64,000 nucleotides of DNA from Schistocerca nitens (lineage: Eukaryota > Arthropoda > Insecta > Orthoptera > Acrididae): the NCBI RefSeq assembly GCF_023898315.1, contig NC_064614.1, positions 704,244,720 to 704,308,719 on the forward strand. Reading direction: 5' to 3'. The translations under genes were made by a program, and so were the position numbers. Shown in pieces: positions 42,261 through 52,599 of the stretch; within the stretch, counting starts at the first letter, position 1; each line of letters begins with the position of its first letter. The notes beneath the pieces were generated by a model. That model was not told the origin of the DNA and made no database searches. It saw nothing but the letters and a program-made list of their open reading frames with translations.

Positions 42261-43682
42261 CACTCCTGGAAATGGAAAAAAGAACACATTGACACCGGTG
42301 TGTCAGACCCACCATACTTGCTGCGGACACTGCGAGAGGGCTGTACAAGCAATGATCACACCCACGGCACAGCGGACACACCAGGAACCGCGGTGTTGGC
42401 CGTCGAATGGCGCTAGCTGCGCAGCATTTGTGCACCGCCGCCGTCAGTGTCAGCCAGTTTGCCGTGGCATACGGAGCTCCATCGCAGTCTTTAACACTGG
42501 TAGCATGCCGCGACAGCGTGGACGTGAACCGTATGTGCAGTTGACGGACTTTGAGCGAGGGCGTATAGTGGGCATGCGGGAGGCCGGGTGGACGTACCGC
42601 TGAATTGCTCAACACGTGGGGCGTGAGGTCTCCACAGTACATCGATGTTGTCGCCAGTGGTCGGCGGAAGGTGCACGTGCCCGTCGACCTGGGAACGGAC
42701 CGCAGCGACGCACGGATGCACGCCAAGACCGTAGGATCCTACGCAGTGCCGTAGGGGACCGCACCGCCACTTCCCAGCAAATTAGGGACACTGTTGCTCC
42801 TGGGGTATCGGCGAGGACCATTCGCAACCGTCTCCATGAAGCTGGGCTACGGTCCCGCACACCATTAGGCCGTCTTCCGCTCACGCCCCAACATCGTGCA
42901 GCCCGCCTCCAGTGGTGTCGCGACAGGCGTGAATGGAGGGACGAATGGAGACGTGTCGTCTTCAGCGATGAGAGTCGCTTCTGCCTTGGTGCCAATGATG
43001 GTCGTATGCGTGTTTGGCGCCGTGCAGGTGAGCGCCACAATCAGGACTGCATACGACCGAGGCACACAGGGCCAACACCCGGCATCATGGTGTGGGGAGC
43101 GATCTCCTACACTGGCCGTACACCACTGGTGATCGTCGAGGGGACACTGAATAGTGCACGGTACATCCAAACCGTCATCGAACCCATCGTTCTACCATTC
43201 CTAGACCGGCAAGGGAACTTGCTGTTCCAACAGGACAATGCACGTCCGCATGTATCCTGTGCCACCCAACGTGCTCTAGAAGGTGTAAGTCAACTACCCT
43301 GGCCAGCAAGATCTCCGGATCTGTCCCCCATTGAGCATGTTTGGGACTGGATGAAGCGTCGTCTCACGCGGTCTGCACGTCCAGCACGAACGCTGGTCCA
43401 ACTGAGGCGCCAGGTGGAAATGGCATGGCAAGCCGTTCCACAGGACTACATCCAGCATCTCTACGATCGTCTCCATGGGAGAATAGCAGCCTGCATTGCT
43501 GCGAAAGGTGGATATACACTGTACTAGTGCCGACATTGTGCATGCTCTGTTGCCTGTGTCTATGTGCCTGTGGTTCTGTCAGTGTGATCATGTGATGTAT
43601 CTGACCCCAGGAATGTGTCAATAAAGTTTCCCCTTCCTGGGACAATGAATTCACGGTGTTCTTATTTCAATTTCCAGGAGTG
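42261..43682 (+). mobile_element. Nearly intact Tc1-type transposon
   Basis: 1422 bp with 27-bp inverted ends (25 match) starting CACTCCTGGAAATGGAAAAA. TA at 42259-42260 and 43683-43684. The transposase lies in a single frame except for one stop codon. An AATAAAG polyadenylation-type signal occurs at 43619-43625 downstream of the gene. This is the best-preserved Tc1 copy in the window. Confidence 0.97.
42505..43527 (+). pseudogene. Tc1-type transposase with one in-frame TGA
   Basis: 340 codons from ATG at 42505 to the stop ending at 43527, with a single TGA at 42601-42603 (codon 33) and no frameshift. The order is an N-terminal HTH part (FERGRIVGMREAGWTYR, then after the stop IAQHVGREVSTVHR), a second HTH with RTIRNRLHEAGL, and the catalytic domain. 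That domain has Asp155 (FSDESRF), Asp244 (FQQDNARPH) and Glu277 (SPDLSPIEHVWD). Thirty-two residues lie between the last two, against 34 in the Tc1 copy at 7558. An internal ATG at 42616 would give a 303-residue protein lacking the first HTH helices. The TGA probably arose from an Arg CGA codon. Otherwise all catalytic residues are intact. Confidence 0.95.
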
Positions 43683-43729
43683 TATATGCAGTTATCCGAG
43701 CTTTATATGGCGCATGCAACTGTACAGCA

Positions 43730-43942
43730 GCCCGCATCTCGTGGTCGTGCGGTAGCGTTCTCGCTTCCCACGCCCGGGTTCCCGGGTTCGATTCCCGGCG
43801 GGGTCAGGGATTTTCTCTGCCTCGTGATGGCTGGGTGTTGTGTGCTGTCCTTAGGTTAGTTAGGTTTAAGTAGTTCTAAGTTCTAGGGGACTTATGACCA
43901 CAGCAGTTGAGTCCCATAGTGCTCAGAGCCATTTGAACCATT
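43730..43942 (+). mobile_element. SINE-G copy with 15-bp target duplication
   Basis: Almost identical to the copy at 36262: tRNA-Gly-like head and SINE-A-type body. Flanked by TGCAACTGTACAGCA at 43715-43729 and 43943-43957. High identity between the two copies suggests recent activity. Confidence 0.97.
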
Positions 43943-44169
43943 TGCAACTGTACAGCAATCGGAGCATTTCATCTCGGGAACATAAGTGTGTTCAAACCCG
44001 GAACCGGATTCAGTAAATTTTGTGGGATTTTCCCTGCCTTGTTCTTCACTCCGACTAAATGTACTCACACACCTGACACGGCCAAGAAGAACAGCACCTT
44101 AGAGAGAGAGAGAAACAAGGAAGGAATATAAAGGTTAAGCACCTTTTCGACAACGAGTTAAAGAAGGAG

Positions 44170-44370
44170 CACTGCCGTAAGACAGGGCGAGGATTAGAAA
44201 TCGGTCGAACCATTTACGCAGGGACAATTCCAGGATTCGTGTTCATTGGTTTTGGGGAAACTACGGGAAACCTAAATTTGGATGCCTCAACGGGGATTTT
44301 AACCAGGCTCTTACGAACGCAAGTTCAGAAATTGACACGAAAGGTGAGTACGTTGTGAACACATTACCGC
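44170..44370 (-). mobile_element. Family T SINE, decayed
   Basis: Contains GGGAAACTACGGGAAACCTA and GATGCCTCAACGGGGATTTT, matching (inverted) the body-to-head region of the repeat at 4146. Edges are unclear. Confidence 0.5.
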
Positions 44371-44554
44371 CGCACTAAACCACCATTTGCGTGCCAGTGT
44401 ACAAAAATAATACCATGACTGGAGGAGAGGGCGGGGGGTGGGGTGGGAGTTCAATAGAGATGACCGCATTGAGGTGTATGTAACCTCTTACGCCGATACA
44501 GTAACTGCGATTTCATTTTACAAGTCGGCTGCAATCGAATAGCCAGAACCCCGT

Positions 44555-44720
44555 GGACGAATATCTTCAACAGCAAACAATTTATCGAATGCAGTGGTCA
44601 GCTCGGCCGCCCAATTTTAGTCTCATTGAGTGAGTGTACGCAGACTGCAAACACGAAGCACTGGTGGGCCATCTCGGAGAAATCCATGGGTGTAAGGCCT
44701 TCTCTGTAAGTTTCATCACC
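44555..44720 (+). pseudogene. Tc1-like transposase C-terminal fragment
   Basis: GAATATCTTCAACAGCAAAC encodes EYLQQQ, then IYRMQWSARPPNFSLIE, the third catalytic region of a Tc1 transposase with SPDL changed to PPNF. A short relic related to 19120-19490. Confidence 0.6.
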
Positions 44721-45739
44721 TTCAACACGTGGCTCTGTGAGTTATCATTATTTCTGCGATTGCATCATATACAACACACGTTACAGTAATCTCGTCCGTC
44801 GTTACACCATACTGCTGAAGCGGAATTTTTACCTTGATCATCGTGCTTTTTCGTGGTGATATTGCCCTTCTCATCTGTCGCACACTGAGTCTGGGGACCC
44901 TCGACACTTCCTCCTTTGACATCTGCCTCCATCACCCCTCTTTTACTCTGTTTTAATTGCATTTAGATACGGTTTGCCCCTTTTTTGAACGAACGTACCC
45001 TATTTTCCGTTTAGGCTTAGCACTCTGTTGAATAGTGGCTGCTGAGCATACCAACATGAAAATGTTTGAGCTTATGTACTGACAAAGAGAAGGCTTATGT
45101 TAGCAAACCTCAGTTGTGCAGCAAACTTCACAACTATACTTCGAGAGGAATCCAGCAGATCAGTAGCAAATTGCTCGAAATGTTTGTTCGAGTATGTGCA
45201 CACTTGGCCATTTTCTCAGGAACAGTACATCGAAAATCACAGTAAGGCAAAGAGGGACCTTGCATACGTTATACATTTAACCAGTGCAAAGCAATCGCCC
45301 CGTTATAGACAAACACGTCGTTATTAAAAATACAGAGTATTCCAGAAGCATATACAAAAGGGCAATGAAAATATCGAAGGTCTTTATTTATCTGTGGCAG
45401 GAAAGGATGTACGTAAACCAACATTTGCGTTTTACGGTTGTGTATAGATGCGTACTTGTGGCTGCATATCTGCTACATTTAGCAAGAAGTGCCAATATTG
45501 CTCTTATTCTTTCAACTAGTGTTATAACATCTCACATCATTGCATCCTGCTTTTTAATCAGAGGTTTTGCGGGTGATAGTAGGTCATTATGTTTTTCTAT
45601 TGATCCTGGAATAATTGTACCAATCATGTGGATATATATCCGTAACTCACAGAGTGAATTATTGTGAGAAAAAGTTTTTCATTTCATTAAAGATTCCTTA
45701 CGTAATATATCACGTCTCCCTTTTTGTTACCTCACACCT
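44721..45739. other. No gene recognised
   Basis: Longest frame 45284-45667 (127 codons, plus) has two hydrophobic stretches but no family I recognise and no supporting context. Treated as noncoding. Confidence 0.35.
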
Positions 45740-46420
45740 GTAAATCCCGGCGAGGACGTCCAAATCGTCGTTCTTTTTCTTCTTTTGCCTTTTCGCGTTG
45801 CTGATATTGGATCGCCATTGTTGTATGTATTTTGGCAATGTTAATTGGTGGCCAGATGCCCTTCCTGCCTCCTGACGTCACCAGTCTCCCCCCCCCCCCT
45901 CTGCCCCTTGACGGACTTGATGTTCAAATGGTTCAAATGGCTCTGAGCGCTATGGGACATAACATCTGAGGTCATCAGTCCCCTAGAACTTAGAACTGCT
46001 TAAACTTAACTAACCTAAGGACATCACACACATCCATGCCCAATGCAGGATTCGAACCTGCGACCGTAGCGGTCGCGCGGCTCCAGACTGAAGCGCCCAG
46101 AACCGCTCGGCCACTTCGGCCGGCGGACTTGATGTACTTCAGCAATCTGCGCCAGAGCAAGCTCACGGTCCAGGGTGGGAACACCTGCCAAATGTTTGCG
46201 TACCGTCTGTCTCTGAGGCCGGGTGTTTCCCTAGTTGTATGTGGGAAACCGCCTAGAAACCACACCCAGGCTGACTCGCTGCCTGGCCCACGAGACCGCC
46301 TCGTCAATCCGCAAGGCGGATTCAATCAGGTGGCGAGCTCGCTGCCAGTATGCCGGAAGAGGCGCGTTAACGACTCAGCTATCCAGGAGGGTCACCAAAA
46401 GGTTGGCATCCGAGCTCCAC
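45740..46420 (-). mobile_element. SINE-D copy split by SINE-A
   Basis: On the minus strand the tRNA-like head is at about 46400-46310 (GGATAGCTGAGTCGTTAACG). It is followed by GTGGTTTCTAGGCGGTTTCC, then by the part left of the SINE-A ending near 45740 with CGCGAAAAGGCAAAAG. A C-run lies at 45890-45900. Confidence 0.7.
45924..46123 (-). mobile_element. SINE-A nested in SINE-D
   Basis: Full SINE-A, minus strand, with perfect 12-bp duplication CGGACTTGATGT at 45912-45923 and 46124-46135. Confidence 0.95.
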
Positions 46421-46929
46421 ATTGTGCTCGTCAAGCTTGCAGGGCGGCAAGTATCTCACGGGCTCCTCAAACAAACTACCGCGGCATTCTTCTGAAATGA
46501 TTTGAGCAAACCACGGAAGACGTGTCAAGATGTCTGCACAGCGTTTCAATCCGCCCTCCTTTTGAATTCGACTGTCACTTCACCGTCCTTACAAGGTAGT
46601 AAGCTGTTCAAATTTGGTCTGGTAACTACATTATTTTGATCTTCCTGGCTTTCCAGATTCGAATGGTAGGCAACAGTCATAAATAGAACATGAATCCGAT
46701 TGAACACTCGTGTACTTCGCAAGATACACTTTCTGATTGTTCTCTTAACTTAGGTATTAAGGAAAGTTTACATGTCCACTTTCTTGTTGGGTTAGAAATA
46801 TCCTTGATTTTTTATCGTATGTTCATTTGTGAAAAGAACTTATATTTAGTAATTTTAGCGTATCGTGTCGTAGAGCTTTAAGAACGCCACGCAGATGGAC
46901 ACCAACGCAAATGTAGATGACAGGTCACC
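46421..46929. other. No gene recognised
   Basis: Unassigned sequence between SINE-D and the large LINE. Confidence 0.45.
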
Positions 46930-47015
46930 AGCATTGTGAAGCCTAATGCAGGATTGGCTCAGGTGACTTTTAACATAGGGGGTTATGTAGGGATTTTACT
47001 AAAGAGGATCAGGTA

Positions 47016-47411
47016 GTGATTGTGGGTGGGGCTGGTAATAGTATTGATAGGGATGGGGAGTATGACATAGATGGTGACCTGGAAAAGATAGCCACTCAGA
47101 CTGGCAACACGAATGTGCATTTCGTGGAACTGTTTCAGCGTCAAGATCGGCCTCATCTTAATACAGCCGTCAGGCGTAATAACATGAGACTTGGGGGTGC
47201 GCTGATGACAGAAGGCATGAGTCACATTTCAGTGGTGTCGGTGGAGTCTATCGGCAGGACGGGTTTCACTAGACATGGCCTACACCTCAACAGGTATGGG
47301 AAGGGGAGGTTGGCAAAACTTATAGGTGACAGCATAGGTGGGGATGGTGGGATCACTCATGGGAAAATTCCGGTAGTTGTGGGTGTTAGAGCTGTACCTT
47401 TTTTAGATTGA
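47016..47411 (+). CDS. LINE ORF1 C-terminal part, SGNH-hydrolase-like
   Basis: 131 codons plus stop. The end carries TRHGLHLNRYGKGRLAKLI, which matches the C-terminal block holding the catalytic His of SGNH/GDSL esterases. Such esterase domains are known in ORF1 of CR1-type LINEs. The same frame extends upstream to 46974. Sequence before it (VKPNAGLAQVTFNIGG) is in another frame, so a frameshift lies near 46980 and the domain's N-terminus with its Ser is missing or broken. It ends at TGA 47409-47411, overlapping ORF2. The stop is directly preceded by T TTT TTA at 47399-47405. Confidence 0.75.
   Translation: MIVGGAGNSIDRDGEYDIDGDLEKIATQTGNTNVHFVELFQRQDRPHLNTAVRRNNMRLGGALMTEGMSHISVVSVESIGRTGFTRHGLHLNRYGKGRLAKLIGDSIGGDGGITHGKIPVVVGVRAVPFLD
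47399..47405 (+). promoter_or_regulatory. Candidate -1 ribosomal frameshift site
   Basis: T TTT TTA in the ORF1 phase (codons TTT at 47400-47402 and TTA at 47403-47405), two codons before the ORF1 stop. Slipping back one base leads straight into the ORF2 frame. No strong downstream stem-loop was found by eye. Confidence 0.6.
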
Positions 47412-50314
47412 AGTCAGCTGATAGGTATTCCTGCTTAAGGGAAGTCTCTCTAACAAAGAAACCACTTTCTACAAAGCTTGGGGATCCGATTAATGAGGGA
47501 ATTAGTATATTTCATCAAAATATACAAGGTATTAGAGATAAAGTTAGTGAACTGCTTATAGATGTTGACTCTGAAATTATTGGTATATCTGAACACTTCT
47601 TAAATAAGGAGATAATTCAGAGGCTTCCTTTACCAGGATACTGGTTGGCTGGCAGCTTTTCTAGGAGCTCTTTGCGGTGTGGGGGAGTAGCCATGTATGT
47701 GAAAAACGGTATCCCATTTGAGTCAATTGGTGTTTCAAAGTACTGCACTGAAAAGGTGTTTGAATGTTGTGCAGGTGTGGTTAAATTTAGTGGAGCTAAA
47801 CTTCTTACTGTTGTTATTTATAGATCCCCAGACTCCGATTTCACAACATTTTTGCTAAAGCTAGAGGAGGTTCTTGGTTCACTTTATAGGAAATACAAAA
47901 AATTAGTTATATGTGGTGACTTCAATATTAATTGTATAAGTGATTGTGCAAGGAAAAGGATGCTGGTAGACCTCCTTAATTCATATAATCTTATGCAAAC
48001 CGTATTCTTTCCAACGAGAGTGCAAGGGAACAGTAGAACAACCATAGACAATATTTTTGTTCATTCGTCATTATTAGAAGGGCATTCTGTTAGCAAAAAG
48101 GTGAATGGCCTTTCAGATCATGATGCACAAATTTTAAGTCTAAAAGATTTTTGTGCTGCAACGCATGTTAAATATAGTTACCAACTTTTTAGGAAAGCTG
48201 ATCCAGTTGCTGTACAGACTTTTGTAAACCTTATCAAGGAACAAGAGTGGCAAGATGTTTATAGTGCTGATACAGTAGACGATAAATATAATGCTTTCCT
48301 CAAGACTTTTCTCGTGCTCTTTGAAAGTTGCTTCCCGTTAGAACGTTCAAAACAGGGTACTAGCACAAACAGGCAGCCTGGGTGGCTGACTAAAGGGATA
48401 AGAATATCTTGTAGAACAAAGTGGCAATTATATCAAAACGTTAGAAACAGTCACAATCTAAATGCAGCAGCCCATTACAAACAGTATTGTAAGGTGCTTA
48501 AAAAAGTTATTAGGAAGGCAAAAAGTGTGTGGTATGCAGATAGAATAGCTAAGTCTCAGGATAAAATTAAAACCATATGGTCAGTCGTAAAGGAAGTGGC
48601 TGGTCTGCAGAGACAGGTCGAGAATATAGAATCAGTGCGTAGTGGGGATGTCGGTGTTACTGATAAGTCGCATATATGTACAGTACTTAATAATCACTTT
48701 CTGAATATAGCAGGTGAACTAAATAGAAACCTAGTCCCAACAGGGAATCATATAGTGCTCTTAGAAAAAAGTGTTCCTAGACTGTTACCTGAAATGCTCC
48801 TCCATGATACTGACAAGAGGGAGATTGAGTTAATAATTAAATCACTAAAGACCAAGAACTCTCATGGATATGACGGGGTATCTAGCAGAATACTGAAGTA
48901 TTGTTCCACGTATGTTAGCTCAGTACTTAGCCATATCTGTAACTTTTCCTTTAGGAGTGGTCGGTTTCCTGACCGATTAAAGTACTCGGTAGTGAAGCCA
49001 CTTTATAAAAAGGGAGACAGGGATAATGTTGACAATTATAGACCTATTTCTATGCCATCGGTGTTTGCTAAAGTTATCGAGAAGGTTGTATATACAAGGT
49101 TACTGCAGCATTTAAATTCACATAATTTGCTGTCAAATGTACAGTTTGGTTTTAGAAATGGCTTAACAACTGAAAATGCTATAGTCTCTTTTCTCTGTGA
49201 GGTTTTGGACGGATTAAATAAAAGGTTGCGAACGTTAGGTGTTTTCATTGATTTAACGAAGGCTTTTGACTGTGTTGACCACAAAATATTACTGCAGAAG
49301 TTGGAACATTATGGAGTAAGGGGAGTAGCTTACAATTGGTTCGCCTCCTACTTTAAGAACAGAAAGCAGAAGGTAATCCTCCGCAATATTGAGAGTGGTA
49401 ATGATGTTCAGTCCCAATGGGGCACTGTTAAATGGGGCGTTCCCCAAGGGTCGGTGCTGGGGCCACTGCTGTTTCTTATTTATATAAATGATATGCCTTC
49501 TAGTATTACAGGTGATTCAAAAATATTTCTGTTTGCTGATGACACCACCTTGGTAGTGAAGGATCTTGTGTGTAATATTGAAACATTATCAAATAATGTA
49601 GTTCATGATATAAGTTCGTGGCTTGTGGAAAATAATTTGATGCTAAATCACAGTAAGACTCAGTTTTTACAGTTTCTAACTCACAATTCAACAAGAACTG
49701 ACATTTTAATCAGACTGAATGGGCATATTATAAGCGAGACGGAACAGTTCAAGTTCCTAGGCGTATGGATAGATAGTAAGTTGTAGTGGAAAGCCCATGT
49801 TCAGGATCTTGTTCAGAAACTAAATGCCGCTTTATTTACCATTAGAACAGTATCTGAAATAAGTGACATTTCAACACGAAAAGTAGTATACTTCGCATAT
49901 TTTCATGCGCTTATGTCGTATGGTATTATTTTTTGGGGTAATTCTTCTGATTCAAAAAGGGTATTTTTGGCTCAAAAACGGGCTGTTCGAGCTATGTATG
50001 GTGTAAGTTCGAAAACCTCTTGTCGACCCCTATTCAATAGTCTGGGAATTTTGACATTGCCCTCACAGTATGTATTTTCTTTAATGTCGTTTGTTGTTAG
50101 CAATATTAGCTTATTCCCAAGAGTTAGCAGCTTTCACTCAGTTAATACTAGGCAGAAATCCAATCTGCATGTGGAATGCACTTCCTTGACTCTTGTGCAG
50201 AAAGGAGTGCAGTATTCTGCTGCATCCATTTTCAATAAGCTACCACAAGAACTCAAAAACCTTAGCAGTAGCCCAAACACTTCTATTCTGTCGAGGAGCT
50301 CCTGGAAGAGCTAA
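47408..50314 (+). pseudogene. LINE ORF2: endonuclease and reverse transcriptase, one amber codon
   Basis: 968 codons in one frame, broken only by TAG at 49784-49786 (codon 793). The APE-type endonuclease (residues 30-245) has Asn38, Glu62 (GISEHF), Tyr138 (VIYRSP), Asp171 and Asn173 (CGDFNIN), and Asp237-His238 (LSDHDA). RT (about 470-760) has YKKGDRDNVDNYRPIS, QFGFRNGLTTENA, Asp615 (FIDLTKAFD), GVPQGSVLGPLLF, Asp711-Asp712 (FADDT) and FKFLGVWIDSKL. The tail after the amber has AQKRAVRAMYGVS. No ATG lies in this frame between the previous stop (47387) and the endonuclease start, so the frame is probably entered by -1 frameshifting from ORF1. The protein nicks DNA and copies RNA at the nick. 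Confidence 0.92.
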
Positions 50315-50515
50315 AAAATTAAGCAAATTCCAGTGTTACATTCTTGATTTTCTTTATTTAAACTAACGACTTGTCGCCTGAATATGTTTCTTATATTTCA
50401 TTTCATTCTGTTTCTACAATCGTGTGATAATTTCATGTATTGACTCGTTCCATGACCATGGAGACTTCTCCTAAATGTGGTCCCACGGAACAATAAATAA
50501 ATAAATAAATAAATC

Positions 50516-50759
50516 ATGTGCCAGAAGTTAAGAGATTAAACCCAGACACGCATAGTAGAGCATTAGCTCACATTTAAAAAAATGTTTTTGGTTATGCATT
50601 TCAGTTTATTTTTATACTATCACATATCCACAAGCGAATTACCCTGAGAAAGTGTATGCAAAAACCTTTGCGACAACATCCATGTGTGAGAGACGGTGGC
50701 AAGCATATGAGCTAATTATAAACAAATGTGATTCGACGCGAAGTGGTGCGGGCGGGCGA
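50516..50759. other. No feature recognised
   Basis: Short AT-rich spacer after the LINE tail. Confidence 0.45.
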
Positions 50760-51000
50760 ATAAAAAGAGAGACCGAGAGAGACGCTTTTGGATCCTATTC
50801 GTGAGTAGCGTGCCGTTTACGTAACGACGGGAAGTTGGATTTACATGGGCTGCATGGGGGAGAGCGTGGCGCGACTGCGTGTTGGGGACGCCTGCGGACG
50901 CGAGAAGGCGTCGGCCTCGGCCAGTGGAAAGTTTGGCGCCGGTCACGTGTGCGTCACCTGACGTGCCCCTCCCCTCCAAACCCCACCACTGGCCGGGACT
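50760..51000. promoter_or_regulatory. GC-rich block
   Basis: GC- and CpG-rich, with TCACGTGTGCGTCACCTGAC (E-box and CRE-like half sites) near 50942-50961. Open frames on both strands are mutual shadows. Possible promoter or enhancer; no gene follows. Confidence 0.3.
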
Positions 51001-51479
51001 ATGCAACAGCCTCCTCCTAGTCCTAGACAGCTGCCGACGGATCCGTTCTCTGCACGGGTGTCAATGTACCGACTGAAAAACGAGAGTGTGTTTTTATTAA
51101 GAAAGAATGACGGACAGTTCCAACTGAACTACTCCTATTAAGCGGATTTGTATACTTTCTTACAAATGCGTTAGAGAGTACCTCGATGTATTGAGTGACA
51201 GCTGCTTTGTTTTTATTGTCGGTTGTTCGGCTGGGTTGATGCTACTTTCGTGTCCTGCGATTATTTATTGCATTTCTGCGTACATGCTATTGTGAGCTCT
51301 ACTGTAATTTTGTCAGCTCCAAACATCTTTTCTACTACACCAGCGCGAAGCCGTAGCAGATTCTCCACTTACCTGCTTTTGTATTTGATAAAGCAGTTCC
51401 GTAAGCGTAGTAACGCGCCTACTACACTCTTAAGACAGAACCATGCACCGCGAAGTGGTCAGTAGTCGGTAGATGTGAT
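51001..51479. other. No feature recognised
   Basis: Unassigned, no motif. Confidence 0.45.
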
Positions 51480-52240
51480 GTACATTTACAGACAGACAAA
51501 TGATAACAATTTCAGTAACAGTGGATGAGAAAAAGAGCTTCAGAAATTGAGCAAGTCAATAACGCGTTGGTCCACCTCTTACGCAAGCAGTTCCACGACT
51601 TGGGATTGACTGACACGGTTGTTGGATGACCTCCTGAAGGATATTGTGCCAAATTCTGTCCAGTTGACGCGTTATGTCGTTGGGGAACACCAACCTGAAT
51701 ATCACTCGCCATAGGACCCAACAACCAGGAGTGATTTTCCGGGGTGATATTTCCTTTCATGGCAGGACCCCTTTGCTTGTTATTCGCGTCATCTTTACAG
51801 CACAGCGCTACGTCGACGATATTCTACCCTCTGTTTTGTTGCCCTTCATGGCAACCCATCCTCGGCTTACATTTCAGCAAGATAATGCACGCCCGCACTA
51901 GGCGAGAATTTCTACTGGTTGTCTTCATATTTGCCAAACCCTGCCTTGGGCAGCAAGGTCGCCGGATCTCTCACCAATTGAAAATGTTAGAAGCATTGTG
52001 GGCAGGGTCCTCGGACCATCTCGGGATTTTGACAATTTGGCGCGCCAGTTGGCCACAATGTGGCACGATATCCCTCAGGAGGGCATCATTCAGTGCCAAG
52101 TCGTGGAACTGCTTACATCAGGGCCAGAGGTGGAACAACGCGTTAGTGACTCGCTCAGTTCGTGAAGCTCTTTCTCTGGTGAATAAATCATCCTATTTTT
52201 CAAAAACTGTAGTCATTTGTTTTTCTGTAAATGTACATTA
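51480..52240 (+). mobile_element. Fold-back Tc1 derivative
   Basis: The same Tc1 3' end appears at both sides in inverted orientation. 51484-51605 is the reverse complement of about 52098-52235, shown by CAAGTCGTGGAACTGCTTAC on the right and its mirror on the left. The outermost part GTACATTTACAGACAGACAA faces TTTTTCTGTAAATGTAC. Between them only a middle-to-3' transposase segment remains. Confidence 0.8.
51674..52180 (+). pseudogene. Tc1-like transposase fragment
   Basis: The frame 51674-51901 has QQPGVIFRGDISFHGRTPLL then LLPFMATHPRLTFQQDNARP, with the second catalytic Asp. A stop in the following His codon region and a frame change lead to AARSPDLSPIENV-like coding near 51955-51990. The N-terminal half, including the first Asp, is absent. 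Confidence 0.8.
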
Positions 52241-52599
52241 CATCTGCCAATTTCCGAGCCATTGGGATAATTTTTTGGTGGTGAGTTTTTTTTTTATTTT
52301 TATTTATTTTTATTTATTTTTTCTTTGTCATAGAGTGTACTTCTAGTTGCTGTCCATTTCGTTCTTCATCTCTCTACACAATTTTTAATAGCCTTGTACA
52401 GCATCAAATTTTAAATACTTGCACTTTCTTCTTCTTGTATTTCCCCACTGTGTAGGTTTCACCAAGACACTTCCAAGGGCATCTTCCTCTTCCAGCAGTG
52501 AACTATGAGTATTTTTGATATTTTCCTTTATTCGGCCATGTATGTGACCTTGCATTGTAATCAAGAGAATTCCTACATTTCTTCTGTCTCCATAATAAT
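52241..52599. other. T-rich spacer with (TTTA)n
   Basis: Contains TTTTATTTTTATTTATTTTT at about 52290-52322 and a short AATAATAATAATAAC run at 52592-52606. No gene. Confidence 0.5.

Larger units (their letters stand above)
46930..50515 (+). mobile_element. Jockey/CR1-type LINE, 5' truncated, nearly intact ORF2
   Basis: About 3.6 kb: the end of ORF1, a full ORF2 and a 3' UTR of about 200 bp ending in an (AATA)n tail at 50491-50514. The 5' boundary near 46930 is approximate. The 3' UTR contains TTCCATGACCATGGAGACTT. It is the only RT gene here that is open almost throughout. Confidence 0.92.

Noticed and set aside
42178..42603. 141-codon frame starting in the GT microsatellite
   Set aside because: Only the part from 42505 is coding (transposase N-terminus); the upstream part translates the microsatellite and TIR.
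42505..43527. TGA at codon 33 as a selenocysteine or readthrough codon
   Set aside because: Transposases of this family have no selenoproteins. An Arg CGA to TGA change is the simplest explanation.
45284..45667. 127-codon frame with hydrophobic stretches
   Set aside because: No family, no neighbouring exon, and AT-rich sequence produces such hydrophobic frames by chance.
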